NCBI GenBank assembly: GCA_025677825.1
Contig: JAIXMO010000004.1
Location: 682,001 to 746,000, forward strand
Source of the DNA: Helicostylum pulchrum
Taxonomy: Eukaryota; Mucoromycota; Mucoromycetes; Mucorales; Mucoraceae
Direction of reading: 5' to 3'
DNA: 64,000 bases
Shown here: piece by piece, positions 34,901 to 46,198 of the stretch
Layout: the number at the start of each line of letters is the position of its first letter
Position numbering within the stretch: the stretch's first letter is position 1
Program-made: the position numbers and the translations under genes
The notes under the pieces: generated by a model
What the model was told of the DNA's origin: nothing
Database searches by the model: none
What the model saw: the letters and a program-made list of their open reading frames with translations, nothing else

Positions 34901-35942
34901 AAGTCAGCAGGCTTATTTTTTCAACCAGCAATCCAAAAAAAGTAAACACGTTTTTGTTTAACAAATTTGACAGACGAAGCGAAAAAGGTAACGTATAAAT
35001 ATTTTTTTTTCTCACGTACTATATGCTAAATGCTTTGAAAGCAACCAGAACCCCCCAGGCACTTGTGACCTCACATGCTTTATATTAGCAGCGGTGTGGT
35101 ATCGCGTAATAATTTTTTTCTTTCTAACGTATATTACAGAGAAAAAAGTTTTTAAAAAGCCTCTTGAATAAAACGAGGGGCCTTAAATTTCTTCATGGCA
35201 TAAAACACGCGCCTTTCATTGCTTCTTGTGCGTGTTAGGAGTGTTTTGTTGTATATCCTTGCAAACGCAAAACAAGTTTTTTTTTTTTAATAAACGTACC
35301 AATATTATTGAGTGTTCAATTAAACAAAAAGAAGCTGCGGAAACATAAAAAATTAATGTTGTGTATTTTTGAGCCACTTTGCCTCGTCAGAAGTCGTAGC
35401 TTTTCTCATCGTTCCAGATTTTCAATTGCACCTACTATTATTAGTAACTGAACAGGACTGATAAGGAGAAATGATTGGTAAATTCAGCTAGATTTCTTTT
35501 TTCACAAAAGGCTACACTAAGCATGACAATTTGGAGCGCAAAGTGAATATTGGTTTCAGTCAATTATTATATTACAAAGAAAAAAGTATTTTATCAATTT
35601 TTTTATTATTATAAATATTTCTCTAATCGTGATATATATATAATATTTTTTTTTAACCGGGGAAAAAAAAAAAAAAAAAGAGTAATGGTAGTTTTTTTAA
35701 AGAAAATGTGTGTATTATATGTACTAAAGGGTAAGAGTGTGCGTACAAAAAAGGTCACAATCGAATTGATGAATATAGGAAGAGAGGTAATAAAAGACAA
35801 AAGATAAAAAAAGGTGTGGGATATAAGGGAATGGAGAATGTATACTGTCTAGATATGAGGTCAACTCATACAACGAGTTAATTTTTTTACTTTACAAAAG
35901 ACAAATGAGAGGAATGAATTACTATTTAGGAGGTCGATTGAT
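31928..35942. other. Gene desert between bZIP and DPBB genes
   Basis: Four kilobases without a recognisable gene. The first part is presumably bZIP 3' untranslated region; 32320-32345 is an AAAAG/AAAGA microsatellite, and 32363-32381 an A run. The rest is extremely AT-rich with many T and A runs. Open frames here are short and low in complexity. No tRNA or splice-consistent exon series was found. Confidence 0.5.
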
Positions 35943-36767
35943 TTAGAGGAAGTTCCATTGGACCTTAAGGATACCCTTATCGAAAGCACCGATTTGACCA
36001 AAGGCAGCAGGAGAAAGATCGATATGAGACTTATCACAGCTAGGGCAACCATCCTTGACAGTGACAGTAACACTCTTGCCGTTATCCTTGTTGGTGACTC
36101 TGACCTTTCTGTCACAGTAAGAAGACTTTTTGCTGAAAGAACCGTAGAGACTACCACTGATAGCAGCAATCAAATCATTGTTGTCGTTCCAATCACCACA
36201 GGCACCTTGGTTAGGAGTAAAGAAAGTAGCTTTTCCTTGGTATCCACCGGAAGAAGAAGCAGCGGTAGTCTTTCTCTTGGTGGTCTTCTTCTTGGTACTA
36301 GTCTTCTTCTTGGTGGTCTTCTTCTTGGTACTAGACTTTCTCTTGGTAGTAGTCTTCTTCTTGGTAGTGGTCTTGCTCTTCTTGGTAGAATGCTTAGAAC
36401 CGTCCTTGTTACATCTAACTTCCTTCATGGACTTGAAAGGAATATAGATTTGGGTATTTTTACCAGAGTTGTATGACTTGGGAACATTGTACCATTTAGC
36501 AGTAATAGTACAACTGTCACCAGAATGAACGCTTTTGCCGTTTTTGAATGAAATGTTTTTCTTGGTTTCGAGATAAATGGTGGTTGTGGCGTCACCTTGG
36601 CCAGGCTTACAACTTTTGTCGAATACATAAGAATCACCACGAATTCTGAGGTGTGTGCTGGAAGCTTTGATTTCGGCATCCTCATAAGATAATTTACAGC
36701 TCTTTGCTGCAACATTACCGACAACAGCTAAAAGAGCTACAAAGATACAAGATTTGGAGAGTTGCAT
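35943..36767 (-). CDS. Secreted DPBB (expansin/barwin-like) protein with K/T-rich linker
   Basis: Intronless gene for a 274-residue secreted protein. Residues 1-21 are a signal peptide. Residues 22-120 form a small cysteine-containing domain I do not recognise. Residues 127-168 are an almost pure Lys/Thr/Ser linker built of KKKTT-type repeats. Residues 175-274 are a double-psi beta-barrel: GKATFFTPNQGACGDWNDNN, then CDRKVRVTNKDNGKS, VTVKDGCPSCDKSHIDLSP, FGQIG and VQWNF. This C-terminal domain is like fungal loosenins/expansin-like and barwin-type proteins, which bind or loosen wall polysaccharides or inhibit proteases. Wall or extracellular action is inferred. The gene stands alone in a region otherwise poor in genes. 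Confidence 0.88.
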   Translation of the reverse strand: MQLSKSCIFVALLAVVGNVAAKSCKLSYEDAEIKASSTHLRIRGDSYVFDKSCKPGQGDATTTIYLETKKNISFKNGKSVHSGDSCTITAKWYNVPKSYNSGKNTQIYIPFKSMKEVRCNKDGSKHSTKKSKTTTKKKTTTKRKSSTKKKTTKKKTSTKKKTTKRKTTAASSSGGYQGKATFFTPNQGACGDWNDNNDLIAAISGSLYGSFSKKSSYCDRKVRVTNKDNGKSVTVTVKDGCPSCDKSHIDLSPAAFGQIGAFDKGILKVQWNFL

Positions 36768-39700
36768 TTTTTAAATCTGTTGGTTTTTGAAAAAGGTAGA
36801 AAAAAAAAGTATAGAAAATGAGGTTTTTTGTACAAAGAGAGAGAAAAAAAAAAGAAACTACGCGAAATTCAGCTCCTTTATATACAAAATTTTGTCCTTC
36901 ATTTAACAGAATGATGAAGTTACCCGTTATTTTTTTTTTAAACGGCAGTAGATAATATCGCACAAGATGTCCCAATAAAGAAACCTAATTTAACTCAATT
37001 TTTTTTTTCGTTACACTGTGTTCTTTCAACAAAAACAAACAGGGGAACCGCTTTTTTTTATTGTCCCTTTTTCGCTGGCAATAAAAAAAAAAAAAAGAGG
37101 GATGCTATAAGTGACCCCCCACACAAGGTTCGTCTTAACACGCGGTAGAAGGTTTAGCTAGGTAAAGGCTGTAACTAGGATAAACCCTACCGTGCTTCAA
37201 ATGGCTAATTGGCTTTGTATAAATTAGTAAATCAAAAGCACTGTCATTGTGCCTGAAAAAGAGTTTGATTTCAATCTGAGTTCTTCTTTTAAACAAACCA
37301 GACTTTTTTGGAGTCTACAATAAATTGGTTGTACATTTAACTTGTGATTTTCTGTATAATAAGAATTCTTAATTATTCCCCAAGGTACAAAAACCACTTC
37401 ATTAATAAGGAAACCATTATACAATTGTGTATTTTTTTTTATTCCCAATCACAGTACAGTGTTACGTTTTTAAACAATGCACGCGTATTTAACACTTTTG
37501 AAACATAGCGAAAGAGAAAAGTACAATGGTTTTTTTTTTAATAATGCCGACCTCGTATTACAACTTATTTTGGGTGAGCAGGGTACACTTTGCTGTTGGG
37601 CGGAGATAAGATCGTTTTTGGGGATATGGATTATTTTATCAATTGTCTTTGTATCAACGGCAAAAAAACGCAAGAAACAGAGTTGGGGTACACAGCAGGA
37701 AAAAAAAAAAGCGCCTTGACCTCAATGAATCCCGAATTATATATATTGGATCTCCTACATTACTGCAGCTGATTCGATTAAAAAAAAAATTACGTAAAAA
37801 TAGTATGTTTACTTTAAGAGATTCATTTCAATTGAAAGCAGAATATTCGGCAAAAGAATTGGAAAATAAGTTGGTACCACCCACTTGTGAAATCTTTGTG
37901 CGCTGCGTAGTCAGTTCCATTTTTACAAAAATTTAATTCGTACCTTAAAACTATCCCAAAACCGGATCACTTTCGAAGCACATTTCTTAAAGAGTTTTAG
38001 CAGGATTTTTTTTTTTCTATTAAAAAAATGAATATTCTGGACCCGTACCTTTTGTTCTTTTTCTTTTTTTTTTAAAAAAAAAGCGCAGAAAAATAAATGG
38101 GGGAGGAGTGCGAAAAAGTGTTGTAAGGAGTAATCGCAACTTTTTTTCGCTGGAATTCGTGGAATAAAAAAAGCCTACTGTTTGATCTAGACAAAAGGAT
38201 TAAACCGCACTGCCACACTTTTTTGTGAAAAGGTGTACATTGTAAAAAGATAGTTTTATTGGCCTTGATAGTTACATGAGAGAAGTGTGTTACCATTTTT
38301 TAATCTTTTTGTGATGATTGTTATTCACACACCAAATTAAGGTTGAATTGCTTTATAATACGACTGGAAAAAATGACAGGTAACTTTCTGTGAAACAACG
38401 CAGAGAAAAAAAAAAAGATTCGGATCAAAAGTATGCGCATCAATGCCAAAGTGTGTTGCAAATGTAAATCTTTTTTTTTTTTTTTTTTTTTTTTTTACTC
38501 GGCGGATCATGGAACCTACCGAAATAATTAAAATTGTTTGATCCCTTATTAAAGCATTTATTTGTGTGCGTTATAGATACTCGAGAATATTAAAAAAAAA
38601 TTCATCGTTTTATCAAAATTATATTGCTTTAGTGTAACTGGAATAAGGAACTCTACTAGTGTTTCATCATTTTTCCTCCAGTAGGAGTGGGTATACCGGA
38701 TCCCACATCTCGCTTTACCCAGAAAAAGTACTTACAAATTATTTGTTTCCCTTCCCCCTCTCTTTTTATATATATATATTTTTTTAATATAACCGCAGCA
38801 TGAATAACCCCTCTCTCTCTCTCCCCTTAAACATTTAATCTTGACACTTTAACATAAAAAAAACAAAGAAACAAATAGTTGTGGAACACCTTTTTTTTTT
38901 TGAGTATCGGTACCCTCTTTATATGTTCACCCCGGCACCCATCGTTTTTATTAAAAAAAAACTAGTAAAGATTCAGATCGTGTCACGGATAGTAAAAAAA
39001 GGTAATAGCGAGCCAAATTAGGCATGTCAAAATGGATACGAATTATGCTTGTTCCGGACATAAAAAACGAATAGAATTTTTAGTTTTTCACCCCCCCCCC
39101 CTTTTTTTATTTATTTACCCGACTTTTCGTAGCTCCAGAACTTTAAAGTTTCTGCAAAAAAAAAAGCTAGTTTGTTGAGCAGAAAAGTTAAAAATGTAAT
39201 AGCATCACCCCCTAATAAACAGTTTTTTTTAAAAAAAAGGGGGTTGGGGGAACTAGAACAAAAGGCGTACAATCAGAAACGCAAGAGGCCGGGACGAATT
39301 TCAACTGCAGCCGATAAATCATGCGTAAAACATTATTTTTTTCTTCATTACGGTATTACCTTAACGCATGTACAAAAAAAAACGTGGAATAGATGAGGAT
39401 TTTCATTGTGGTAAAAAGTATTTAACATTAAAAATCTTTGTCTTTTTACATAATATACATGAATAAAGTAGTTTTTTTAAAAAAATAAAAAAAAGTGTTT
39501 GTACAAAACAGAAAAACTTTAATCGTCATATCCTATCAGAAAATATCGCATGTCTTTTTTATTATTATCACCCGTACTAGCAGAAAAAAAAAGGGGGCTA
39601 TTCTGTTAGAGAAGCGACTTTGTACCTTATAGTTTACCCTCAAGTATAAAAAAACAATAATGCAAAATGCGTCGAAAGGGGTGACTGATTTACTTTTTTC

Positions 39701-39805
39701 CGTAGTGGCTTATCCAATTTTGAATTATTTTTTTTAGCAGAGAAAAAAAAACATGTCAAAAAGTGTTTCAGTGCATACTAACACACACATATATAATATA
39801 TAAAA
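36768..39805. other. Gene desert between DPBB and RIX1 genes
   Basis: Three kilobases of divergent intergenic sequence. It holds a 26-base T run (38471-38496), C runs (39091-39100) and a GTGGG-CCCAC hairpin near 38686-38705. No frame resembles a protein family, and no RNA gene was found. Confidence 0.5.
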
Positions 39806-42405
39806 ATGTCTTTTCAACTGACATCAGCTGCAAAGAATACACAGTTATTAAGCAATGTACTTAGCTTGTACATGTCAAACGATAACATGATCCACAAGAA
39901 CTTATCGTTTGTTATGGATATCATTGTTAATCATCGCCTGTTCACCGAAACTCGTGAACCTAGTGAAGAATTAGCTTCTGTTTATAGAAAGTGGACCGTT
40001 CGTTTGAATTCTCTTTTACAATCTAAAATTGTTGCCGCTCGCTGGTGTGGTATTGTACTTATTCGAGTTACTTGTGAGAGCTCTCATGCTCTTCTTATTG
40101 ATAACGCTAAAACTTGGTGTGCACAACTTTTAGGTTTTGTTGGTGTAAATATTTCAAAAAAGTATAAAATTTATTGTATACTTGGGATACTTACTTTTTT
40201 TTGTGTGTGTATGTAGAAATCCGAACCTCTTATTATTCATCAAGAAGCTATTCAAACACTTTCATTTTTATTTTCATATACTGCCGATAAACCCGAGTTA
40301 CAAAGAGAAGTTGCTACACCCAACCTTCAACGTTACAACCAACTTTTGCTTCAGTTAGGACGTAAACAAGATTTATTAGCCACAGTTCTTTCAGCCTTGA
40401 CTTGTAACGTAAGAAGCTTCCCTTCTACAGCTAGACACATTTCTGAACCTGTACTTCAACTTTGTCTCTCTTGTTTGGACGGATCAAGAGATTTAGATGA
40501 TAAGACAATTAAAGAAGCAAACAAGTGTTTAGTTTCATTATATCATGCTGGTGGTAAAGCAAACATGGCAGATATTTGGAGAGACAGCTTATCGCGTTTA
40601 ATTGGATCAGTTCATGATTGTTTAAATAGACTTTTCGTTACAATCGATGAAGGTATAATGATAATACAAAACCATGTTATTTGATTTGGTTTATTGATCT
40701 TTTTTTCTTTTTCTTTTTTTTTGCGAGTAGAAACCCAAGAGACTGAATTACCAAAATCATATCCTTTCCTTCCTGTTTCTTCTGATTATGTTGATGCTTT
40801 CCCTATTTTACTCAAGAGAATTCAACTTGTACAAGAATGTATTTCTACCTTTTTAACGTAAGTGTTTGTTTCTATTCTATGATATTATATTATATTATAT
40901 TAACACTTTTGTAATTTTTTTTATTTTTTTTGTGTATTAGAACTTCTACAAGTATTGCTGTTGGTGTTCCTGTTGTTCATTTAGTCGATCTTATTTGTCG
41001 TATTTATAACGTTTTTGAAGGATCACTGGTAAGTAATAATTTTAAAATCAAGATTATTAAATACTCAACCCTTCAATTAGATGCGTGATTATAAAGATAA
41101 AAGTGAATTTTTCACATTAATGATGTGTCTTCCTGCTTTACACTTGAGTACCAGTAAAATGTTTACTAGTTTGTTATACTGGTAAGACAAGAATTTTTTA
41201 TTTTTTTTATTAAACTAATCTCTTTTTTTTTTATATGTAGTTCTGGACAAGAAATGATGCGTTACAGTAAACTCTTTTCTAGAATCTTACTTCGTCTTTT
41301 GAGCGAACACAAGAATAAGAAAACATTGAAGGTATCCACCTACAAATTAATATCGTTATGTTTAGAAAAGTGCGGATACGCATTTGCCGAAAGTATTTAT
41401 AAGCAATTGATTGCTTCCATCTTGCAAGATCTTTTAGTAGTCGAACACAAAGCAGCCAGTCTTACAATTACATCAGGCCAACAAAAGAAATCGCATAAAA
41501 AGAGAAAGACAGAACTTACCAACTCAGATTCTTTATCCACCAAACTTATCTCTGCAAGATCTACTGAGGTTCAAGTTGCAGCACTTGATACACTTGCTAG
41601 TTTATTAGATGTGTTTGGTTTTGCTATGGAGAATGCTCAACGTTCTGCTGTTGATGGCACAGTATTGACTAGATTAATCCAAGTCATTCAACCTTCTAAT
41701 ATGTCGGACGAGGAAATTATTCTTGTCAAGGCTGGACTTTATCAATGTTTAATTGCTTCCATTTCACATCCTATCGAAACTCAAGCTAGTATTCTTCCCC
41801 ATGCTTCTCGTCTCTTCGCCGCTGGTGTCAACGATCAATCTCATCAACTTCAAAGCTTGTGCAGAAAGGGTTTAAATGTCTGTGATTTAATCACTCATGC
41901 TAGATTACCTCCTATCCAAAGAGTGTTACCAAAGACTTCACCTGCTGTAGTTATTACTGCTCAAGAAATTGAAGAAGAAGAAGAGGAGGAAGAAGAGGAA
42001 CAGGAACAGGAGCGACAAGAGCAAGAAATTGTAAACGAAACTATTAAAGAAAGAGTTGTAGAACAAGCTAAAGAAGTAGTTAAATCAGTTCCTATCACAC
42101 CTGTTACTTTACCTACTATGACTGCACCCGTTGCTTTACCTCGTGTTGAAAAGGAAGTCGTCTTTGAAGCTGTTGTTGAAGAGACAAAGCCTGTCGAGAT
42201 AACACCTGCAGAAACAGCAACACCTGCAGAAACAGCAACACCTGTTATAACTGAAACTATCGAGTCTATTGCCATCGAAAGTATCGCATCTTCTACAATA
42301 GAAACTGCTAAACCTATTGCTGTTAATGAAGATGAAGATATGGATTTAGATATGCCCATGATCGATATGACTGGACCTGATAGTGATGAAGACGATGAAG
42401 AATAA
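39806..42405 (+). CDS. RIX1: Pre-rRNA processing protein Rix1 (PELP1 family)
   Basis: Scaffold of the Rix1-Ipi1-Ipi3 complex, needed for ITS2 removal and late 60S maturation in the nucleus. Six exons (39806-40144, 40217-40652, 40731-40857, 40941-41028, 41081-41181, 41241-42405) give 751 residues. The N-terminal half is all helical, with the Rix1-family block WTVRLNSLLQSKIVAARWCG and LIRVTCESSHALLIDNAKTW, and continues through HEAT-like repeats (ARHISEPVLQLCLSCLDGSR; CLPALHLSTSKMFTSLLYC). A lysine-rich patch KKSHKKRKTE (about 460) is a probable nuclear signal. The C-terminal third is low-complexity and acidic: a nine-Glu run, repeats of ETATPA, and a final DSDEDDEE, as in PELP1. Start and stop fit the family length. 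Confidence 0.9.
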
Positions 42406-42619
42406 GCCCAATTTTTTTTTAAAATAAAATAAAATAATAGATCCACCTTTTTTTAAAAAAAAGCCATGTTGAAATTTAAGCCATTGTTTAACACAAAGAA
42501 TTATGATGTCTTTAATTTTGGGTCATCTGAAAGCCCATAAAAACACAAGCTTTAAGTATAATCAATAAACGAGGTATTTTTATTGTAAGAGGGGTTCTAA
42601 CCCATAAAACATCAAGTTA

Positions 42620-43887
42620 ACTATGTATTCGTTTGTTCCAGCTGTGAATATATGTTTTGGCGAAAGAGAAAAGTGTAGTTATACTATCCAATGATTCCAA
42701 AATATCGATTATGTTTTGTTTGATAGAAGAGAAAGTATTTATACCAGCTAAAGATTTCAAAGTATAGATAATATCTTTTTTTTTCAAACTCTTTCATAAG
42801 CCATATTAGTTTTTGTAGAATATCTGTAAACATCCAAAGGAACGGTCGTATGGAAATCTTTTCTTACCAATTTCGTAGACTTGTATAACCATTTTTGCTT
42901 CACAGCTAATTTGTGATATAGTCTGAACTTTCTTGTACTTTGTGTGATTCTTGGTGCTTCTTTTTTCATTAATCCCAGAACACGGTTGTTTCGTACCAAG
43001 AATAACCTTTTTCATTTTATTTTTTTTTGTACTTCATGAACTTTTAGTTCAGTAGGACATACACAATCGTCGATATGAGCGCGATTGCGAATGTCCATTT
43101 CATATTCCGTTACGAAAACCCAATGGTTATCAAATTGAATTATACATTCAGTTATTTTTTCAGAAAGTCTCGTTGCTTTTGTGTTCAATTCATTCATGGT
43201 ATTGTCTTCTTCTAAACCAACATCTTTCAAATCTTGGTAAAGTTTTCGCTACTTAAGGCGGTGGGGACTTGAACATCTGCTTCAAGTTCTAAAGACATCA
43301 TCTTACATAATTCCAGTTTACTAGCTTCATATCCTAACTTGAAAGGAAGTAGTAGGACCTTTTTCATTTCCGGATGTGTGGTTTTTCTCTTTCTTTTTTT
43401 TTTTCTAATAATAGCAATTATCGTTAGTATTCAAATATTATTAATGCATTAAACACAATTTGATTTTTACGTGAATCCTTGATCATCCTCAACCACAACA
43501 ATACGCCTTTTGTACGTTGTTGCAATATAGCTTTAATGCTAGCGCGCTGTGGGAGACATTGGTACAGAGGCAATTATTCTACGCGCTGTAGTTTCAGTTA
43601 TTTGACCTTTCAGAGATATTGATTGTAAATAATAAAACACACCAAGAATATTCTTCAAGTTGTAAAAATTCAAAGCACTGTCAACGATTACGTTAACGTG
43701 AATAGCAGATGAATAAAAAAAAGAACCGTTCAATTTACCATCATTCTTTGAATTTATACTGTATCCTATTGGCAAGGGAAGGTATATGATTGTTTTATAT
43801 CATTTTTTTTTTTGACATAGTAGCTAGCCGAAACCCTATTTGAAGGGAAGAATCCACTTCTAAAGTTTCTTTGAGGTGCTGCGACAT
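42620..43887 (-). pseudogene. Degenerate reading-frame cluster, family unknown
   Basis: Several adjoining minus-strand frames read like pieces of one or two broken genes. A start at 43887 begins MSQHLKETLEVDSSLQIGF; 43370-43240 reads FKLGYEASKLELCKMMSLEL and then shifts frame; 43230-43012 and 42999-42784 are further open pieces; 42776-42620 reads DIIYTLKSLAG and, 57 bases later, the related DIILES-type block DIIDILESLDSI, a degenerate tandem duplication visible in the DNA. The pieces are in different frames and separated by stops. I recognise no family. A spliced functional gene cannot be excluded, but I could not join the pieces with GT-AG introns. Confidence 0.35.
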
Positions 43888-43949
43888 TTTTTAAAAAAAC
43901 TCCAACTCTTGTACACAGCTAAAAAAAATCACTTGGTTAGATTTTGGGT

Positions 43950-44192
43950 ACATTATATTTACACGCTCAGAAAAGAGAGTGTGGCGTATTATTTTTTCAC
44001 GTACCTTTGTAAAGTAACAAAAAAAAAGAGCGCAATATCTATATGGTATCACTGTCGGGTGGAGCGTATTTGAGCAAGAAGCGCTCTTATTTAGAGCGAT
44101 TGTTTCGGAGCATATCCGTTTGTAAGGGTATAAAGAAAACAAAAACACTGACAAAAAGCACAGTAATAAAAGAATATAAGATAGAAGCCCGT
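43950..44192 (+). repeat. Dispersed repeat, copy B
   Basis: Aligns to copy A at about 7935-8215 in the same orientation; shared anchors are GAGAGTGTGGCGTATTA, TCACTGTCGGGTGGAGC and TTTGAGCAAGAAGCGCTC. It sits between the degenerate frame cluster and a tRNA gene. On the minus strand it falls inside a 161-codon open frame that is hydrophobic at its N-terminal end, but the frame is not conserved in copy A. Confidence 0.55.
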
Positions 44193-44203
44193 TTAGAATA
44201 TGA

Positions 44204-44207
<4 letters not shown>

Positions 44208-44234
<27 letters not shown>
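44208..44234. repeat. AT dinucleotide microsatellite
   Basis: About 13 AT units immediately 3' of the dispersed repeat copy B. Confidence 0.95.
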
Positions 44235-44494
44235 CCGGTATATACATAGCAAAAGTGATAAAAGAAAGAGAAGTGATTACTCCAATAAAAAGAAAGACGG
44301 AATACACAAATTGATTGGTAAATGAGAGTATGATAAAATAAGGTTTCAATAACTTGTTACAACTTATTTCAAGCAACTTACTTTAATTCATGCTCTCACT
44401 CTACCAATCAATGCACCTCCATGTGATCTTCACGTGACTTTTTAATATTTATAACGTATATAATTAATTTTTAAAACTGAAAAATCATCAAAAA

Positions 44495-44578
44495 CCGATC
44501 ATAGCTCAGTTGGTAGAGCGGGAGACTGTAGTGTACATTGTCATCTCTAGGTCACTAGTTCGAATCTGGTTGATCGGA
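44495..44578 (+). tRNA. tRNA-Tyr (anticodon GTA) with 11-nt intron
   Basis: The cloverleaf is complete: acceptor CCGATCA pairs with TGATCGG plus discriminator A; D arm GCTC/GAGC; anticodon stem GGAGA pairs with TCTCT (44544-44548, one G-U pair); T arm ACTAG-TTCGAAT-CTGGT. The anticodon GTA is at 44528-44530. An 11-base intron (44532-44542) follows the base 3' of the anticodon, the canonical position for nuclear tRNA introns, and tRNA-Tyr is intron-bearing in most eukaryotes. The mature tRNA would be 73 bases; CCA is not encoded. A box (TAGCTCAGTTGG) and B box (AGTTCGAATCT) are present. Confidence 0.96.
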
Positions 44579-44583
44579 TATTC

Positions 44584-44598
44584 TTTTTATATTTTTTT
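44584..44598 (+). terminator. RNA polymerase III terminator
   Basis: A five-T run six bases after the tRNA and a seven-T run a few bases later, as expected for Pol III termination. Confidence 0.75.
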
Positions 44599-45219
44599 GG
44601 GCAATAAAGTGTATGTAGCTCACGTGTGTAACCTAACAAGTATAAAGCGCTCAGCACTCGTATGCAATAAATAGTAAAGGAAGTATGTGTTAGTTCGTGT
44701 TTTATAATTGATATTTTAGAAACTCGAGAAAAAAAAAAGTGACGAAATCTTAAAATAGCTCGATTTAAAAGCAATTAAATATTGTGGGAGTAAATGAATG
44801 AAACTACTTTTACTTAGCACTAATAAGCAAATAGTATTTCTGCAATACAATACGTAGATACATCAATAACAAGAACTTATCAGACTTAAAAAGATTTATG
44901 GTTTTTTGCACACTTAGTTTAAAAGCGAAAAGAAAGAATTAAAGCCTTCACTCGATAACGCCAATTTGGCCTATCCCAAACAGACAAACTAAAGTTTTGA
45001 AAATGACAATCATTTGCCAACAAACTGCCATATATTTTCTTAAAATGGACAATACAAACAGTTTTTCTGTATAAAAATCCTCAAAAACAAAAAAAATCTA
45101 GAATGCTTTTTTTTTTGCATCTTTTCCAATCTTTATTAGAATAATATGTCGAGTATAACGGCAAGTTACTAAGCCTAGCCCAAACATATACCCTTTTTCT
45201 CATGTGTATTAATATGTAG
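44599..45219. other. Intergenic region upstream of the TnpB/Fanzor remnant
   Basis: AT-rich, no recognisable gene. The left edge of the mobile-element remnant may lie here, but I see no terminal inverted repeat or target-site duplication. Confidence 0.4.
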
Positions 45220-46198
45220 ACAAACACGACAAATCAAAGTAATAGAAGGACTATTACTATTAAGTCTTCCGTAATTGGTGTTGGTTGGAAGCCCCAATAC
45301 GTACCCGTTTTGAAAAAAATAATATCGGATGTACATTATCTGGTTACCCATACATATATTTTTAGTAGATATATATTCATTCAGGAACTTGAATGTGATA
45401 ATACATTTGATTTGGAAGGATATGTTGTCCAAGGGTTTTTTAAAGAAGTGTTTTTGTCTTTAGTGGAGAAAGGAGTCAAGATGGCGGTAAGCTGTCGACC
45501 AAATTAACAGCTTACAGATCATTAATTCAAAAATATAAAGAATCATATACGAAACATTCCTCTTTCAAACCAAAAAACTAAGTAAAGCATATCAAGCAGC
45601 GGCTTATGAAGATACTGAGAAGAATCAAAGGAAGGAAAACAGTATTCCATTCCGAAAGATCAAGCTTTCTTCATACATAAATCAGGTTCAAGCAGATAAA
45701 AGGTTATCAAGAAACCTTAGGAAAAAATTTGGGAACGATTGTATTCTTGTTTTAGGAAATTAGTCCGCTTCTCAAATGAAGTTTCATGATCCTATTCGTG
45801 GTAAAGGAATGCGAAAAATGTTGAAGAAAGAAGGGTTTAAAGTGTATCTTCTTGACGAGTACAAAACGTCCAGCATTTGCCCGAGTTGTGATAATGAATT
45901 AGAGAGATTTAAAGAATGTGCGAACCCTAGACCGTATCGACGCTTGAAAAATCCTACCGTAAAGCGTCATGAACTCTTAAGATAAAGCCATATATTACTA
46001 TATGAATCAAAGCTTACATATAAACTGCATTAATGTTTTGGATGCAAAAATCACAGAGATTTAGCAGCAGTTTTAAATTTCAAAAATATTTTAATTAGCT
46101 TGAGGACGTCGTCACAAAGACCGAAGGTTTTTTCCAGGGGAGAAAAAAGAAAAAACTTGTACTCAGCTGTAAATGAGAAAAAACCACATCTCGAATAA
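45220..46198 (+). pseudogene. TnpB/Fanzor-family RNA-guided nuclease, decayed
   Basis: Remnant of a eukaryotic TnpB homologue (Fanzor), the RuvC-type nuclease carried by some transposable elements. Segment 1 (45220-45507) has the N-terminal helical part (DVHYLVTHTYIFSRYIFIQE). Segment 2 (45499-45582), in another frame, reads KLTAYRSLIQKYKESYTK. Segment 3 (45577-46198) carries SSYINQVQADKRLSRNLR, ILVLGN then a TAG, then FHDPIRGKGMRKMLKKEGF, VYLLDEYKTSSICPSC (zinc-ribbon CxxC after the TS motif) and, after two more in-frame TAA codons, HRDLAAVLNFKNIL, the RuvC-III block. The RuvC-I region expected between segments 1 and 2 is absent, so a central deletion is likely. Three in-frame stops and the frame changes mean no active nuclease can be made. 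Family call rests on the zinc-ribbon and RuvC-III motifs in the right order. Confidence 0.75.

Noticed and set aside
43891..44376. 161-codon hydrophobic minus-strand frame
   Set aside because: Its middle is the translation of the AT microsatellite (YIYIYI), and the frame is not kept in the other repeat copy.
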